Shown: positions 17,201 to 25,079 of the stretch, in pieces
Layout: each line of letters starts with the position of its first letter
How positions within the stretch are numbered: position 1 is the first letter of the stretch
Assembly (NCBI GenBank): GCA_029289095.1
Contig: JARFUG010000015.1
Span: 3,462-51,457 of the forward strand
Reading direction: 5' to 3'
Source: Desulfuromonadales bacterium
GTDB taxonomy: Bacteria; Desulfobacterota; Desulfuromonadia; Desulfuromonadales; JACZKF01
DNA: 47,996 nucleotides
Program-made: the position numbers and the translations under genes
Notes under the pieces: generated by a model
Told to the model about the DNA's origin: nothing
Databases searched by the model: none
Seen by the model: only the letters and a program-made list of their open reading frames with translations

Positions 17201-17270
17201 CCGGCGATGGGCTATAAGCAATCGGCAATAGGGGAATCTACGGCCTGCATCCTATGGCCTGTCGCCTGAT
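17201..17270. repeat. Inverted heptad array between clpA and aat
   Basis: Units of 7 bases with TAAGCAA/TCGGCAA patterns (about 17201-17235) are followed by inverted units ending in CCT (about 17240-17268), such as ATGGCCT and GTCGCCT. The array begins three bases after the clpA stop and ends about six bases before the aat ATG. It leaves no recognisable ribosome site. Confidence 0.75.
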
Positions 17271-17275
17271 TTTTC

Positions 17276-17965
17276 ATGCCCGTTTTCCGTCTCATCGAAC
17301 AGCTCGCTTTTCCTCCCCCCGACCTTGCCGAACCCGACGGTCTGCTTGCCGTTGGGGGGGACCTCTCTGTGCCGCGGCTGCTCCTTGCCTATTCGATGGG
17401 GATCTTCCCCTGGTTCAACGAAGGCGATCCGATCCTGTGGTGGTCTCCCGATCCGCGCTGCGTCATCGAACCTGACAGGGTGCACATCTCCGGCAGTCTC
17501 GCCAAGGTGCTGAGACAGGGGCGGTTCGCCGTCACTTTCGACAGGGCTTTCTCCCGGGTGATCGAGGCATGCGCCGAAGTGCGTACGGCCAGGGGCGAAG
17601 GGACGTGGATCACCGAAGAGATGAGGGAGGCCTATGTCCGGCTTCATGAACTCGGGTTCGCGCATTCGGTCGAATGCTGGGAAGGGGATTCTCTGGCAGG
17701 GGGGCTTTACGGAGTGGCGCTGGGGCGGTGCTTTTTCGGCGAGTCGATGTTTCACCGCAGGCCGAATGCGTCCAAGGTCGCCCTGGTGACACTGGCGCAG
17801 AAACTGGCGGAGCGCGGGTTCGAGCTGATCGACGGACAGCTTCCGACCCCTCACCTTGAGAGTCTGGGGGCGCGCAGGGTCCGGAGGGAAGAGTTTCTCG
17901 AGCGGCTTCGTCGAGGCGGGGTCGCGCCGTCGGTGCATCCGGTTCCGGCCGATTTCCCTGGATAA
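17276..17965 (+). CDS. aat: Leucyl/phenylalanyl-tRNA-protein transferase Aat
   Basis: Aat adds Leu or Phe from aminoacyl-tRNA to proteins with N-terminal Arg or Lys, which makes them ClpS/ClpAP substrates. The 229-residue length is normal. [21 protein letters not shown] near the N-terminus, WWSPDPR, and the later [17 protein letters not shown] are hallmark segments. The gene follows clpA in the same direction, completing the N-degron module. No Shine-Dalgarno sequence is visible before ATG 17276, because the heptad array runs almost to the start. Translation may rely on coupling, an mRNA structure or a weak site. Confidence 0.96.
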   Translation: MPVFRLIEQLAFPPPDLAEPDGLLAVGGDLSVPRLLLAYSMGIFPWFNEGDPILWWSPDPRCVIEPDRVHISGSLAKVLRQGRFAVTFDRAFSRVIEACAEVRTARGEGTWITEEMREAYVRLHELGFAHSVECWEGDSLAGGLYGVALGRCFFGESMFHRRPNASKVALVTLAQKLAERGFELIDGQLPTPHLESLGARRVRREEFLERLRRGGVAPSVHPVPADFPG

Positions 17966-18011
17966 GTTCCCGCGCGCCCGGCCGGGTCAGACGACGGCGC
18001 CGACCGGCGGC

Positions 18012-18722
18012 TCACCCTTCGATCTTGGGGGCATGCTGCCGGATGTAGTCGTCGATGCGTCGCTCATCGGCTTCGAGCATGTTGATGAAGCGCAGCCCCG
18101 CGATCTGCCTCCCTTCGACGATCTTCTCCTGGATCCAGACCACTTCGGCCAGCACGCAGATCGGGGCGAGGCCGTCCAGTTCGAGAAGAAGGAGGCAGAG
18201 GTCGGCCATCTCCACGGGAGCCTTGAGGCTGAATCGGATTCCGCCGGCGCTGAGATTGACCTTTGCCTTGGGGAAGCGGGCGAGCTTGGCGCCGTCGCCT
18301 CCCTTGGCCAGGATTTGAAGGTTTTTTTGCCACTGCTCGCGAAAAGAACGCAGAGTCCCCCTTCCGCGGGTGTACCGAAGCCCTGCAGTGAGATTGAGGC
18401 GCCGGTGCTGACGGCGTTGAAAGACCTGGATATCGCCGTTAACGGCGAGTCGAATGAGATCGTTGCCGATCAGTTCCCTGAATGTGCCCGTCATGCGAAG
18501 CCCGAGACCCATTGAGTCGGAGAGGATTTCGAAAGGCATCTCAGGGGTGAACGGGTAATTTTCTCCTTCGGGTGAGCCGTAGGGGAGCATAAGGTCGAAA
18601 TGGCCCGATGCGCTTTCCTGCAGATAGGTGGTCAGCGACTCGACTCTGCCGGCGACGATGGGAGGGCTCAAACCCCTCAGGATGATCTTCTGGCCATTTT
18701 TGTAAAAACGTGAAAATTGCAT
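18012..18722 (-). CDS. PilZ domain protein, YcgR-like, likely c-di-GMP receptor
   Basis: This 236-residue protein has an N-terminal YcgR-N-like beta domain (about 10-95) and a C-terminal PilZ domain (about 100-230). The c-di-GMP motif RxxxR is seen in RRQHRR (103-108), and the (D/N)xSxxG motif is N156-L-S158-A-G-G161. Both are intact, so binding of c-di-GMP is likely. YcgR-type proteins act as flagellar brakes or regulate motility and exopolysaccharide. No flagellar gene is nearby to support a choice. It converges on aat with 46 GC-rich bases between the stops, and it is divergent from the methyltransferase gene. Confidence 0.88.
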   Translation of the reverse strand: MQFSRFYKNGQKIILRGLSPPIVAGRVESLTTYLQESASGHFDLMLPYGSPEGENYPFTPEMPFEILSDSMGLGLRMTGTFRELIGNDLIRLAVNGDIQVFQRRQHRRLNLTAGLRYTRGRGTLRSFREQWQKNLQILAKGGDGAKLARFPKAKVNLSAGGIRFSLKAPVEMADLCLLLLELDGLAPICVLAEVVWIQEKIVEGRQIAGLRFINMLEADERRIDDYIRQHAPKIEG

Positions 18723-18890
18723 GCCTCTACTCAGTGTATGGAGAATCAGGTCGAACGCCTGACAGGTTGAGAGCAGAGCGCATTATACATTTTTTTGGCG
18801 GACGTCCAAATTTTAATTCGCCGCATCCACGGTGACGCCGGTCTTGCGGCGCCTCGCGTGCGGTTGGCATCGGGACCGGGAGTTTCGCTC

Positions 18891-19997
18891 TTGAAAAGAG
18901 GTATTGAGGAATTTTTTGCAGCAACGGCGCCGGGTCTCGAAGAGGTCTGCGCGGCCGAGATGAGGGCGATCGGTCTTGAAGAGGTGCGCACCACACCCGG
19001 AGGCGTGGCATTTCGAGGCGAACTGCGCGATCTGTATCGGGCCAACTTATGGCTTCGCACCGCCGGGCGCATCGTGGTGCGTCTGGGAGAGTTCGGCAGT
19101 CGGGATTTTCCCGACCTCTACAAGAAGACCCTTCGTCTTCCGTGGGGGCGCTTCATCCGACCGGGGACTGCGCTGCGCGTTCGGGCGGTCAGCCGCAGAT
19201 CCCGCCTGGTGCATACCGGGCGCCTCGAAGCGACGGTCGGCGAGGCCGCCCTTCGGGCGCTTGGGGAGGGGTCGCCAAACGGCCTGGAGCAACTGGTGCT
19301 GGTGCGTCTGGAGCAGGACCGCTGTCTGGTCTCGATCGACAGTTCCGGAGAACTTCTTCACCGGCGCGGCTACCGTCTTCATGCCGGAGCGGCGCCGCTG
19401 CGCGAGACGCTTGCCGCCGGACTTCTGGGCCTTCTGCAGTGGGACGGAAGCGTCCCCCTGCTCGATCCCCTGTGCGGTTCGGGGACGATCGTCATCGAGG
19501 GGGCGCTGTCGGCCAGACGGATTGCGCCGGGGAGCGAGCGTGCCTTTGCCTTCATGAACTGGCCCGGGTGGCGTCAGGGTCTCTGGGAGGCGCTCGGAGC
19601 CGAGGCGCGTCGAAGCCAAAGGAGCCTCCCGTCACCCCTTGTCGCTTCGGACCGGGACAGCGCGGTTCTTGAGGTCGCACGCGGCAACGCTCAGAGAGCC
19701 GGGGTCGCCGACGCCATCGACTTTCAATGCAGCGCGCTGGCCGATGTCCGGCCGCAGGGTGCGCCGGGGCTGCTGCTGTGCAATCCTCCCTACGGCGAAC
19801 GGCTTGAGTCGGGGGGAGATCTGCGCCCTTTCTTCAGGATGCTGGGAGAGGTCGGGAGGCGGTTCTGCGGGTGGCAGATCGCTTTTCTCGCACCCGACGA
19901 GAGATTGGCGCGCGCGAGCGGACTCCCGGTCGTTCCGCGTGCCCGTCTTGACAACGGTGGTCTCGAGGTCACACTTTTCGCGGGCCGGGTCGAATGA
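18891..19997 (+). CDS. THUMP-domain class I rRNA methyltransferase (RlmL-like)
   Basis: The protein of about 368 residues has an N-terminal THUMP-type RNA-binding region (about 1-155, with ATAPGLEEVCAAEM and the RGELRDLYRANLWLRTAGR segment). A Rossmann methyltransferase follows, with DPLCGSGTIVIEGAL (AdoMet motif) and LLCNPPYGERL (the N-P-P-Y catalytic loop for N6/N2 amino groups). This matches the RlmL N-terminal half (23S rRNA G2445 in E. coli) and the YpsC family; the RlmK half is missing. The TTG at 18891 was chosen because homologues begin just before the FFAATAPGLEE block and GGGAG precedes it. An upstream TTG at 18795 would add 32 residues. Confidence 0.9.
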   Translation: MKRGIEEFFAATAPGLEEVCAAEMRAIGLEEVRTTPGGVAFRGELRDLYRANLWLRTAGRIVVRLGEFGSRDFPDLYKKTLRLPWGRFIRPGTALRVRAVSRRSRLVHTGRLEATVGEAALRALGEGSPNGLEQLVLVRLEQDRCLVSIDSSGELLHRRGYRLHAGAAPLRETLAAGLLGLLQWDGSVPLLDPLCGSGTIVIEGALSARRIAPGSERAFAFMNWPGWRQGLWEALGAEARRSQRSLPSPLVASDRDSAVLEVARGNAQRAGVADAIDFQCSALADVRPQGAPGLLLCNPPYGERLESGGDLRPFFRMLGEVGRRFCGWQIAFLAPDERLARASGLPVVPRARLDNGGLEVTLFAGRVE

Positions 19998-20014
19998 TGT
20001 ATGCAGAAATGTCC

Positions 20015-20043
20015 TTGCTTTCGCTCCCGACATGCTGTAAACT
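20015..20043 (+). promoter_or_regulatory. Candidate promoter for rpsU
   Basis: TTGCTT (20015-20020) and TAAACT (20038-20043) are separated by 17 bases, about 60 bases before the rpsU GTG. Each hexamer matches consensus at four positions. Confidence 0.4.
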
Positions 20044-20101
20044 TCCCGCTTCTGCATAGCAGAGAAACTAATCAATGCCGGAAGCGAGGTGAGTTCATTC
20101 C

Positions 20102-20296
20102 GTGGAAATTCAAGTCGTCGACAACAACGTCGAAAAGGCGATTCGCGTTCTCAAGCGCAAGCTTCAGCAGGAAGGTCTGTTCCGTGAGATGAAGCAGCGC
20201 AAGTTCTACGAAAAGCCGAGCGTCAAGCGCAAGCGCAAGGAGAAGGAGGCCCAGCGTCGCCTTCGCAAGAAGATGCGCCTGATGAGAACAGACTGA
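20102..20296 (+). CDS. rpsU: 30S ribosomal protein bS21
   Basis: The 64-residue, very basic protein has the bS21 sequence: [30 protein letters not shown] and a C-terminal arginine/lysine-rich helix. It binds near the anti-Shine-Dalgarno end of 16S rRNA and helps initiation. The start is GTG, with a GAGGTGAG element about ten bases upstream. It stands alone rather than beside dnaG/rpoD. A strong hairpin follows the stop. Confidence 0.97.
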   Translation: MEIQVVDNNVEKAIRVLKRKLQQEGLFREMKQRKFYEKPSVKRKRKEKEAQRRLRKKMRLMRTD

Positions 20297-20321
20297 GCAC
20301 CCTCGCAAGCTGCACGATAAA

Positions 20322-20362
20322 CGCAAGAAGGGCCGATCCAATCCGGATCGGCCCTTCTTGCG
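20322..20362. terminator. Bidirectional hairpin between convergent rpsU and gap
   Basis: A perfect 18-bp stem (20322-20339 with 20345-20362) surrounds a five-base loop. There is no long T-run on the plus side, though the AAGAAGG arms give a TTCTTGC tail. Its position between converging genes supports a terminator role. Confidence 0.75.
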
Positions 20363-20391
20363 TTGCAGGGGGCAGGGGCGGGGACCTGCCC

Positions 20392-21837
20392 CTACCGGGG
20401 AAAGAGCGGGAGCTCCAGCCCCGCCATGCGCTGTACGAGGCGCACCACCTGGCAACTGTAGCCGAACTCGTTGTCGTACCACACGTACAGGACGCAGCGG
20501 TTCCCCTCGCAGATAGTGGCGAGCGAATCGACAACGCCGGCATGGCGCGATCCGACGAAGTCGCTTGAGACGACCTCTGGCGAGTTGGTGTAGTCGATCT
20601 GGTTCTGCAGAGGGGAGTCGAGAGAGATGTCGCGCAGGTAGCTGTTGATCTGCGCAGCGCTCGTCTCTTTTTCGAGCGAGAGGTTCAGGATGGCCAGTGA
20701 GACATTGGGCGTCGGCACGCGAATGGCGTTGCCCGTAAGCTTGCCGGCCAGTTCCGGCAGCGCTTTCGCCACGGCTTTTGCCGCGCCGGTCTCGGTGATG
20801 ACCATGTTGAGCGGGGCGCTCCTTCCGCGGCGGTTCGCCTTGTGAAAGTTGTCGATGAGGTTCTGGTCGTTTGTGTAGGAGTGACACGTTTCGACGTGGC
20901 CGTGCACGATGCCGAAGCGATCGTTTATCACCTTGAGGACGGGGACGATGGCGTTCGTGGTGCAGCTTGCGGCCGAATAGATGCGTTCCTCGCCGCCGAT
21001 CAGCGAGTCGTTGACGCCGAAGACGATGTTGGGGATGTCCCCCTTGCCCGGAGCGGTGAGGACGACCTCGCTGATCCCTTTGGCCTTGAGATGCTTTCCG
21101 AGCCCTTCCCGGTCTCGCCACTTGCCGGTGTTGTCGATGAGGATGGCGTCGTGGATGCCGTAGGCGGTGTAGTCGACCGTTGCGGGATCGTCGGCGTAGA
21201 TGATGCGGATCATGTTCCCGTTGACGACCAGAGCGTTCTCCTCTTCGTCGATCGTCATGACCCCCTGGAAGGAGCCGTGCACCGAGTCGCGGCGCAGCAG
21301 GCTCGCCCGTTTGAGAAGATCGTCGGGGCTCCCCTTGCGCACCACCGCCGCGCGAAGACGCAGCTTGTCCCCCCCGCCCGTCTTTTCGATGAGGATGCGG
21401 GCCAGAAGCCGCCCGATGCGACCAAAACCGTAAAGGACGATGTCCTTCGGCTCGCTGAGCAGCGAATCTTTTCCGGTGTTGATGGGAGCAAGTTCCCTGC
21501 GGACGAAATCGTCCAGGCTCTCCCCCGCCCCTTGCGCCTGCCAGCGTACGGTGAGCTTGCCGATGTCGACGCGCGCCGGCCCGAGATCAAGGCGGCACAT
21601 CGCCTGAAGGACAGGGCAGGTGTCGCGCACCGAGAGCTCATTCTCCAGTATCTGACGGGCGAAGCGGTGCGCCTTCAGAATGTCGATGGTCGACTTGTTC
21701 ACCAGGCCGCGACCGTAGAGTGTCGTGACGACGCCGTGGTTGCGATAGAGGCGCCCGATAAGGGGGAGCATCGCCTCGGCGGTCTCCTCGCGGTTTTTCC
21801 AGTCCTTGAAATACATCTCCTGCTTGTCGGCTTGCAT
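20392..21837 (-). CDS. gap: Glyceraldehyde-3-phosphate dehydrogenase, long form
   Basis: This 481-residue enzyme has an N-terminal extension of about 120 residues (MLPLIGRLYRNHGVVTTLYGR, LKAHRFAR) found in the long GAPDH form of gamma-proteobacteria and relatives. The NAD domain (GFGRIGRLLARI) and catalytic domain with SAASCTTN, active-site Cys292, follow. The substrate is glyceraldehyde 3-phosphate; the form is often assigned to gluconeogenesis or NADP use, which the sequence does not settle. The ATG at 21837 is supported by AAGGAGAGGA upstream. It is divergent from the class II aldolase gene across a 408-base gap, so two adjacent steps of the same pathway share a control region. Confidence 0.93.
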   Translation of the reverse strand: MQADKQEMYFKDWKNREETAEAMLPLIGRLYRNHGVVTTLYGRGLVNKSTIDILKAHRFARQILENELSVRDTCPVLQAMCRLDLGPARVDIGKLTVRWQAQGAGESLDDFVRRELAPINTGKDSLLSEPKDIVLYGFGRIGRLLARILIEKTGGGDKLRLRAAVVRKGSPDDLLKRASLLRRDSVHGSFQGVMTIDEEENALVVNGNMIRIIYADDPATVDYTAYGIHDAILIDNTGKWRDREGLGKHLKAKGISEVVLTAPGKGDIPNIVFGVNDSLIGGEERIYSAASCTTNAIVPVLKVINDRFGIVHGHVETCHSYTNDQNLIDNFHKANRRGRSAPLNMVITETGAAKAVAKALPELAGKLTGNAIRVPTPNVSLAILNLSLEKETSAAQINSYLRDISLDSPLQNQIDYTNSPEVVSSDFVGSRHAGVVDSLATICEGNRCVLYVWYDNEFGYSCQVVRLVQRMAGLELPLFPR

Positions 21838-22245
21838 TGATCTGTCCTCTCCTTGCGAATGTCCCTTCCGGGCCGCTGTCGGCTTGTGAAAAAGGCGGAG
21901 AATATCGTAAAGGATGCCCCATAAATTTGCAATCAAAAGACCGGCTTTTTTGAAGTCCCTCCTTGATAGCCAACCTCTCGGAGTGGGCATCGCCGTCTGG
22001 GAGAAAAGGGCCATTTCTTGATAATCGCAGAACGAGAAAATCCAACCCAAGACTCCAGGGCGCCAAGTAAAGGCATTGTTTCATAAAGCCTTTTTTGGCG
22101 TCTTTATGCCTTGATGGTGAAAATTGAACTTTAAGTGAAAGCATCATTTCTGACATCAAAAGACTGGACTTGTGTCGAGTGAACTGATATTAATTATCGG
22201 ATCATACACGCTCCACTCTCTATTTCCAAAAGGAGGTTGCAGTCC
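21838..22245. other. Divergent control region of gap and fba
   Basis: This gap of 408 bases between two divergent glycolytic genes contains no supported gene. It is lower in GC than the surroundings. A degenerate self-complementary stretch (about 22056-22126, with GGCGCCAAGTAAAGGCAT and an inverted TTTGGCGTCTTTATGCC) looks like the 9-base repeat class. The fba ribosome site AAAGGAGG lies at its end. No promoter could be fixed. Confidence 0.5.
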
Positions 22246-23226
22246 ATGGCAGATAAGGTCCATTACAGCGAACTCGGTCTGGTCAACACGCGGGAGATGT
22301 TCAAGAAGGCGGTAAATGGCGGTTATGCCATTCCGGCTTATAACTTCAACAATCTGGAACAGTTGCAGGCCATCGTCATGGCGTGCGCCGAGACGGCTTC
22401 ACCGGTGATCATTCAGGTCAGCAAGGGCGCGCGCAGCTATGCCAACGAGACGATGCTTCGCTATATGGCCATGGGCGCCGTGAAGATGGCTCGGGAGATG
22501 GGCTCCGAGATCCCCATCGCCCTGCATCTGGATCACGGCGACACCTTTGAGCTGTGCAAGTCGTGCGTCGACTCGGGATTCTCTTCGGTCATGATCGACG
22601 GCTCCCACCATTCCTATGAGCAGAATATCGAACTGACCCGCAAGGTCGTCGAATACGCCCATCAATACGATGTCACCGTCGAGGGGGAGCTTGGCGTTCT
22701 GGCAGGGATCGAGGACGAGGTCGTTGCCGAGAAGTCCACCTACACCCGCCCCGAGGAGGTGGAGGACTTCGTGAAGAAGACCGGCGTCGACTCTCTGGCC
22801 ATCTCCATCGGCACCAGTCATGGCGCTTTCAAGTTCAAGGTCAAGCCGGGTGAGAAAGTTCCGGACCTGCGCTTCGATATCCTCCAGGAAATCGAACGAC
22901 GCATCCCCGGCTTCCCCATCGTCCTTCACGGAGCCTCCAGCGTGGTGCCGGAGTACGTTGAGATCATCCAGCGTTTCGGGGGCAAGATGGAGGGGGCGGT
23001 AGGCATTCCCGAGGACCAGCTCCGCAAGGCGGCCGCCAGCGCGGTGTGCAAGATCAACATCGACTCCGACGGGCGCCTTGCCGTAACGGCCCGTATCCGC
23101 GAATACCTGGCGAACCACCCCGAGGAATTCGACCCGCGCAAATATCTGGGCGATGCCAGAAAGGAACTGGTGAAGCTGATCAAGCACAAAAACGAAGCCG
23201 TTCTCGGAAGCGCCGGACGCGTCTGA
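22246..23226 (+). CDS. fba: Class II fructose-bisphosphate aldolase
   Basis: The zinc-dependent enzyme splits or forms fructose 1,6-bisphosphate. The 326 residues include IPLALHLDHG-type metal and catalytic residues (seen here as IALHLDHGD), SVMIDGSHHSYEQN, VEGELG, the GTSHGAFKF loop and LHGASSV. These are the conserved zinc-ligand and phosphate-binding blocks. ATG 22246 was chosen because AAAGGAGG lies nine bases upstream; the in-frame TTG at 22237 is right at the end of that site. A classic intrinsic terminator follows, so it is a single-gene unit. Confidence 0.96.
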   Translation: MADKVHYSELGLVNTREMFKKAVNGGYAIPAYNFNNLEQLQAIVMACAETASPVIIQVSKGARSYANETMLRYMAMGAVKMAREMGSEIPIALHLDHGDTFELCKSCVDSGFSSVMIDGSHHSYEQNIELTRKVVEYAHQYDVTVEGELGVLAGIEDEVVAEKSTYTRPEEVEDFVKKTGVDSLAISIGTSHGAFKFKVKPGEKVPDLRFDILQEIERRIPGFPIVLHGASSVVPEYVEIIQRFGGKMEGAVGIPEDQLRKAAASAVCKINIDSDGRLAVTARIREYLANHPEEFDPRKYLGDARKELVKLIKHKNEAVLGSAGRV

Positions 23227-23232
23227 AACAGC

Positions 23233-23265
23233 AAAAGGCCCTCTGCACACGCAGGGGCCTTTTTT
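23233..23265 (+). terminator. Intrinsic terminator of fba
   Basis: AAAAGGCC pairs with GGCCTTTT, with a further TGC/GCA stem inside. A run of T follows at 23260-23265. It starts six bases after the stop codon. Confidence 0.9.
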
Positions 23266-23309
23266 GTGACGCAAAAGAACACCAGATTGGTAATGAATGA
23301 GAGAGACTC

Positions 23310-23318
23310 TGTTATACT
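23310..23318 (+). promoter_or_regulatory. Candidate extended -10 promoter
   Basis: TG-T-TATACT fits an extended -10 element. TTGGTA lies too far upstream (20 bases) to be a standard -35. It would give a leader of about 75 bases before the DUF3024-like gene. Confidence 0.45.
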
Positions 23319-23344
23319 TGAGCTCAAGATGAAAGGTGTTTCCC

Positions 23345-23393
23345 GGGTGAGCTTTCTCGGGGGAAATGGCTCACCCTGAGGCATCTCAGGAGG
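23345..23393 (+). promoter_or_regulatory. Structured leader overlapping the ribosome-binding site
   Basis: Stem 1 pairs 23345-23352 with 23369-23376 (8 bp) and extends inside with TTTC/GAAA. Stem 2 pairs 23375-23380 with 23385-23390. The two stems share bases 23375-23376, and stem 2 contains the first three bases of the AGGAGG ribosome site (23388-23393). This looks like a translational switch or a masking hairpin. The ligand or factor is unknown. Confidence 0.5.
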
Positions 23394-23401
23394 AAAGAAC
23401 C

Positions 23402-23716
23402 ATGGACAAACACCCGAACGAATTTACGCGACTGAAGATTGCACGATTTTTTGATCATCACCATCTGGAAGCGGATGTGACGACGGTGGAAGGGGGATAT
23501 GTGATCTTCTTCCACTTCTTTTCCGCGATTGAGGCAAGAAAAGTGAAGGACCCCGCAGGGCGTCTGCTCTACTCAGGAGAGAAGCAGGACTGGATGCTCT
23601 TCTGGATGAGCGGGAAAAACCGGTGGTATCCGTACGACCGGTTTCCTCGCCTTCATGAGGCGCTGGACGAGATGTGCAGCGACCACGCGGCCCATGTCTT
23701 CAAGAAGGCCCTTTAG
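23402..23716 (+). CDS. DUF3024-like small protein, 104 aa
   Basis: This 104-residue protein has strand-like segments at residues 25-40 (VEGGYVIFFHFF) and the phrase YSGEKQDWMLFWMSGKNRWYPYDRFPRLHEALDEM. It resembles the tail of DUF3024 proteins, where an aromatic-rich WxLYWxRxxGKWxxY motif is followed by an acidic helix. The match is by pattern only. It is basic-acidic mixed, soluble and has no signal peptide. The ATG at 23402 has a perfect AGGAGG upstream within a folded leader. It converges on the ChaN gene with a 50-base GC-rich gap containing a perfect 14-base palindrome (23722-23735). Confidence 0.6.
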   Translation: MDKHPNEFTRLKIARFFDHHHLEADVTTVEGGYVIFFHFFSAIEARKVKDPAGRLLYSGEKQDWMLFWMSGKNRWYPYDRFPRLHEALDEMCSDHAAHVFKKAL

Positions 23717-23766
23717 GAAAAGGCGCCGCGGCGCCGGTCGCCCGGGTGGGTGCGCCGGTTTCGTTT

Positions 23767-25014
23767 TCAGGGTCTGGAGTCGCCCGGCTGGGTGGACAGG
23801 GAGTCGAAGCGGATTTCGACATCCCTCAACTCGCCCTCTTCGTTCATCAGGGTGAGGTTCAAGGATTCACCCGGTTTTTTCTGGCGCACGGCGTGAATGA
23901 CGTCGAAGGCGTTCTCGACCGCCGCACCGTCGAGGGACATGATCCGTTCTCCTTCCCGAACTCCCCCCTTCTGTCCCGCCGATCCGGGAACGACACCGCG
24001 AATCACCACTGCGCCGTCCTCCTCTTCGAGCATGACGCCGATGCGGACCCGCTCCTTGCCGAGATCTTCATACCGGGTGAAGGCGATGAAGTGATAGGGG
24101 GGCATGGGGAAGGAGGGGAGGTCGACCGCCATCATCCGATCCTGCTTGTCGTCGGGGATCTCGATTTCAAGAGAGCCGACGAGAGCGTATGAATGGGGGA
24201 GGCGGCGAAAGGCGCGCCGTGGGATGCCGAAACCATACCTGACGTGATTCGCCCCGGCGACGACCAGCATCCGCTTCTGCGGGTTGGCTGCGAGATAGTC
24301 GGCCACTCCTTCGGCCATCGTCTCGTCCCACAGTGCCTGCACCTGCAGAAATGTCTCGAAATCGAGTTCCCCGCGCATGTGTCCACCGAAGATCGCCTCG
24401 ACGAGCGAGCGGTGGTACGGATCGGAAAGATCGAGCGAGGGAGGGGGCGCATCGCCGGTGCGCACCTCACGCACCCGGCTCTTGTCGGCATTGATGCCGA
24501 TGACGGGGATGGAGAGGTCCCGGGCGAGCATGAGAAGGTCCCTGTAGTAATCGAAATCCATCCGCCAGACGTCATACCAGCGCGACATTCGAAGAAACTC
24601 CCTCTCGTCCAGTTCGCCTGCGACCCAGAGATCGAGGGCGTCCTGCTGGCCGGCGTTGAACATTTCCATGGCGAGGGCGACCTCCCCCGGATAGCGCTGC
24701 GCCAGTGCGCGAAGAAGCGCCAGTTGCTGCCGGTGCGAAGCCGGATTGTCGTGCGTTTCGCCGACGTAGACGACGCGGGCTTCGGTGGCGATGCGCAGCA
24801 TCTCGTCTTCGGCGACGAAGTGGCCTGTAGGCAGGTGGAGAATGTCGCCGACGACGGGATCGCGCGGCGGAGGATAAGGGAGTTCGGGGCTCGATCTGCC
24901 TGCCTCGGGTTGAGCGGGAAGCGAGGGAGCGCGATCGCGTGGGGAAGCGCAGGCGGTCATCAGAAGCAGAACGAGTGCAGGGAAAAACGACCTGAACGAG
25001 AGGTCGACGCGCAT
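23767..25014 (-). CDS. ChaN/Tiki-like lipoprotein with C-terminal PDZ domain
   Basis: The 415-residue protein starts with a lipoprotein signal peptide (hydrophobic 10-20, lipobox ending TAC with lipidated C22), then a low-complexity proline-rich linker. The ChaN-type domain (about 55-285) has GETHDN (near 82), MEMFN and GANHVRYGFGIP. The family includes Campylobacter ChaN, which binds heme, and Tiki-like proteases. A PDZ domain (about 300-400: GVVPGSAGQKGGVREGERIMSLDG) recognises peptide ends. A heme- or iron-related, membrane-tethered role is possible. speD lies 65 bases upstream on the same strand, so they may be co-transcribed although unrelated in known function. Confidence 0.85.
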   Translation of the reverse strand: MRVDLSFRSFFPALVLLLMTACASPRDRAPSLPAQPEAGRSSPELPYPPPRDPVVGDILHLPTGHFVAEDEMLRIATEARVVYVGETHDNPASHRQQLALLRALAQRYPGEVALAMEMFNAGQQDALDLWVAGELDEREFLRMSRWYDVWRMDFDYYRDLLMLARDLSIPVIGINADKSRVREVRTGDAPPPSLDLSDPYHRSLVEAIFGGHMRGELDFETFLQVQALWDETMAEGVADYLAANPQKRMLVVAGANHVRYGFGIPRRAFRRLPHSYALVGSLEIEIPDDKQDRMMAVDLPSFPMPPYHFIAFTRYEDLGKERVRIGVMLEEEDGAVVIRGVVPGSAGQKGGVREGERIMSLDGAAVENAFDVIHAVRQKKPGESLNLTLMNEEGELRDVEIRFDSLSTQPGDSRP

Positions 25015-25079
25015 GCAAAGCCTCCTTGGAGTACGTCCCCGTGCGTACGGCCCACGGGGACGAACAGCCGAAGAACGAC

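Noticed and set aside
19949-19980. TTGACA inside the methyltransferase gene as an rpsU promoter
   Set aside because: It has no matching -10 at proper distance and lies in conserved coding sequence.
23722-23735. Perfect palindrome GGCGCCGCGGCGCC as terminator or operator
   Set aside because: It lies between convergent genes and may help stop transcription, but there is no loop or T-run. It was mentioned only in the neighbouring gene entry.
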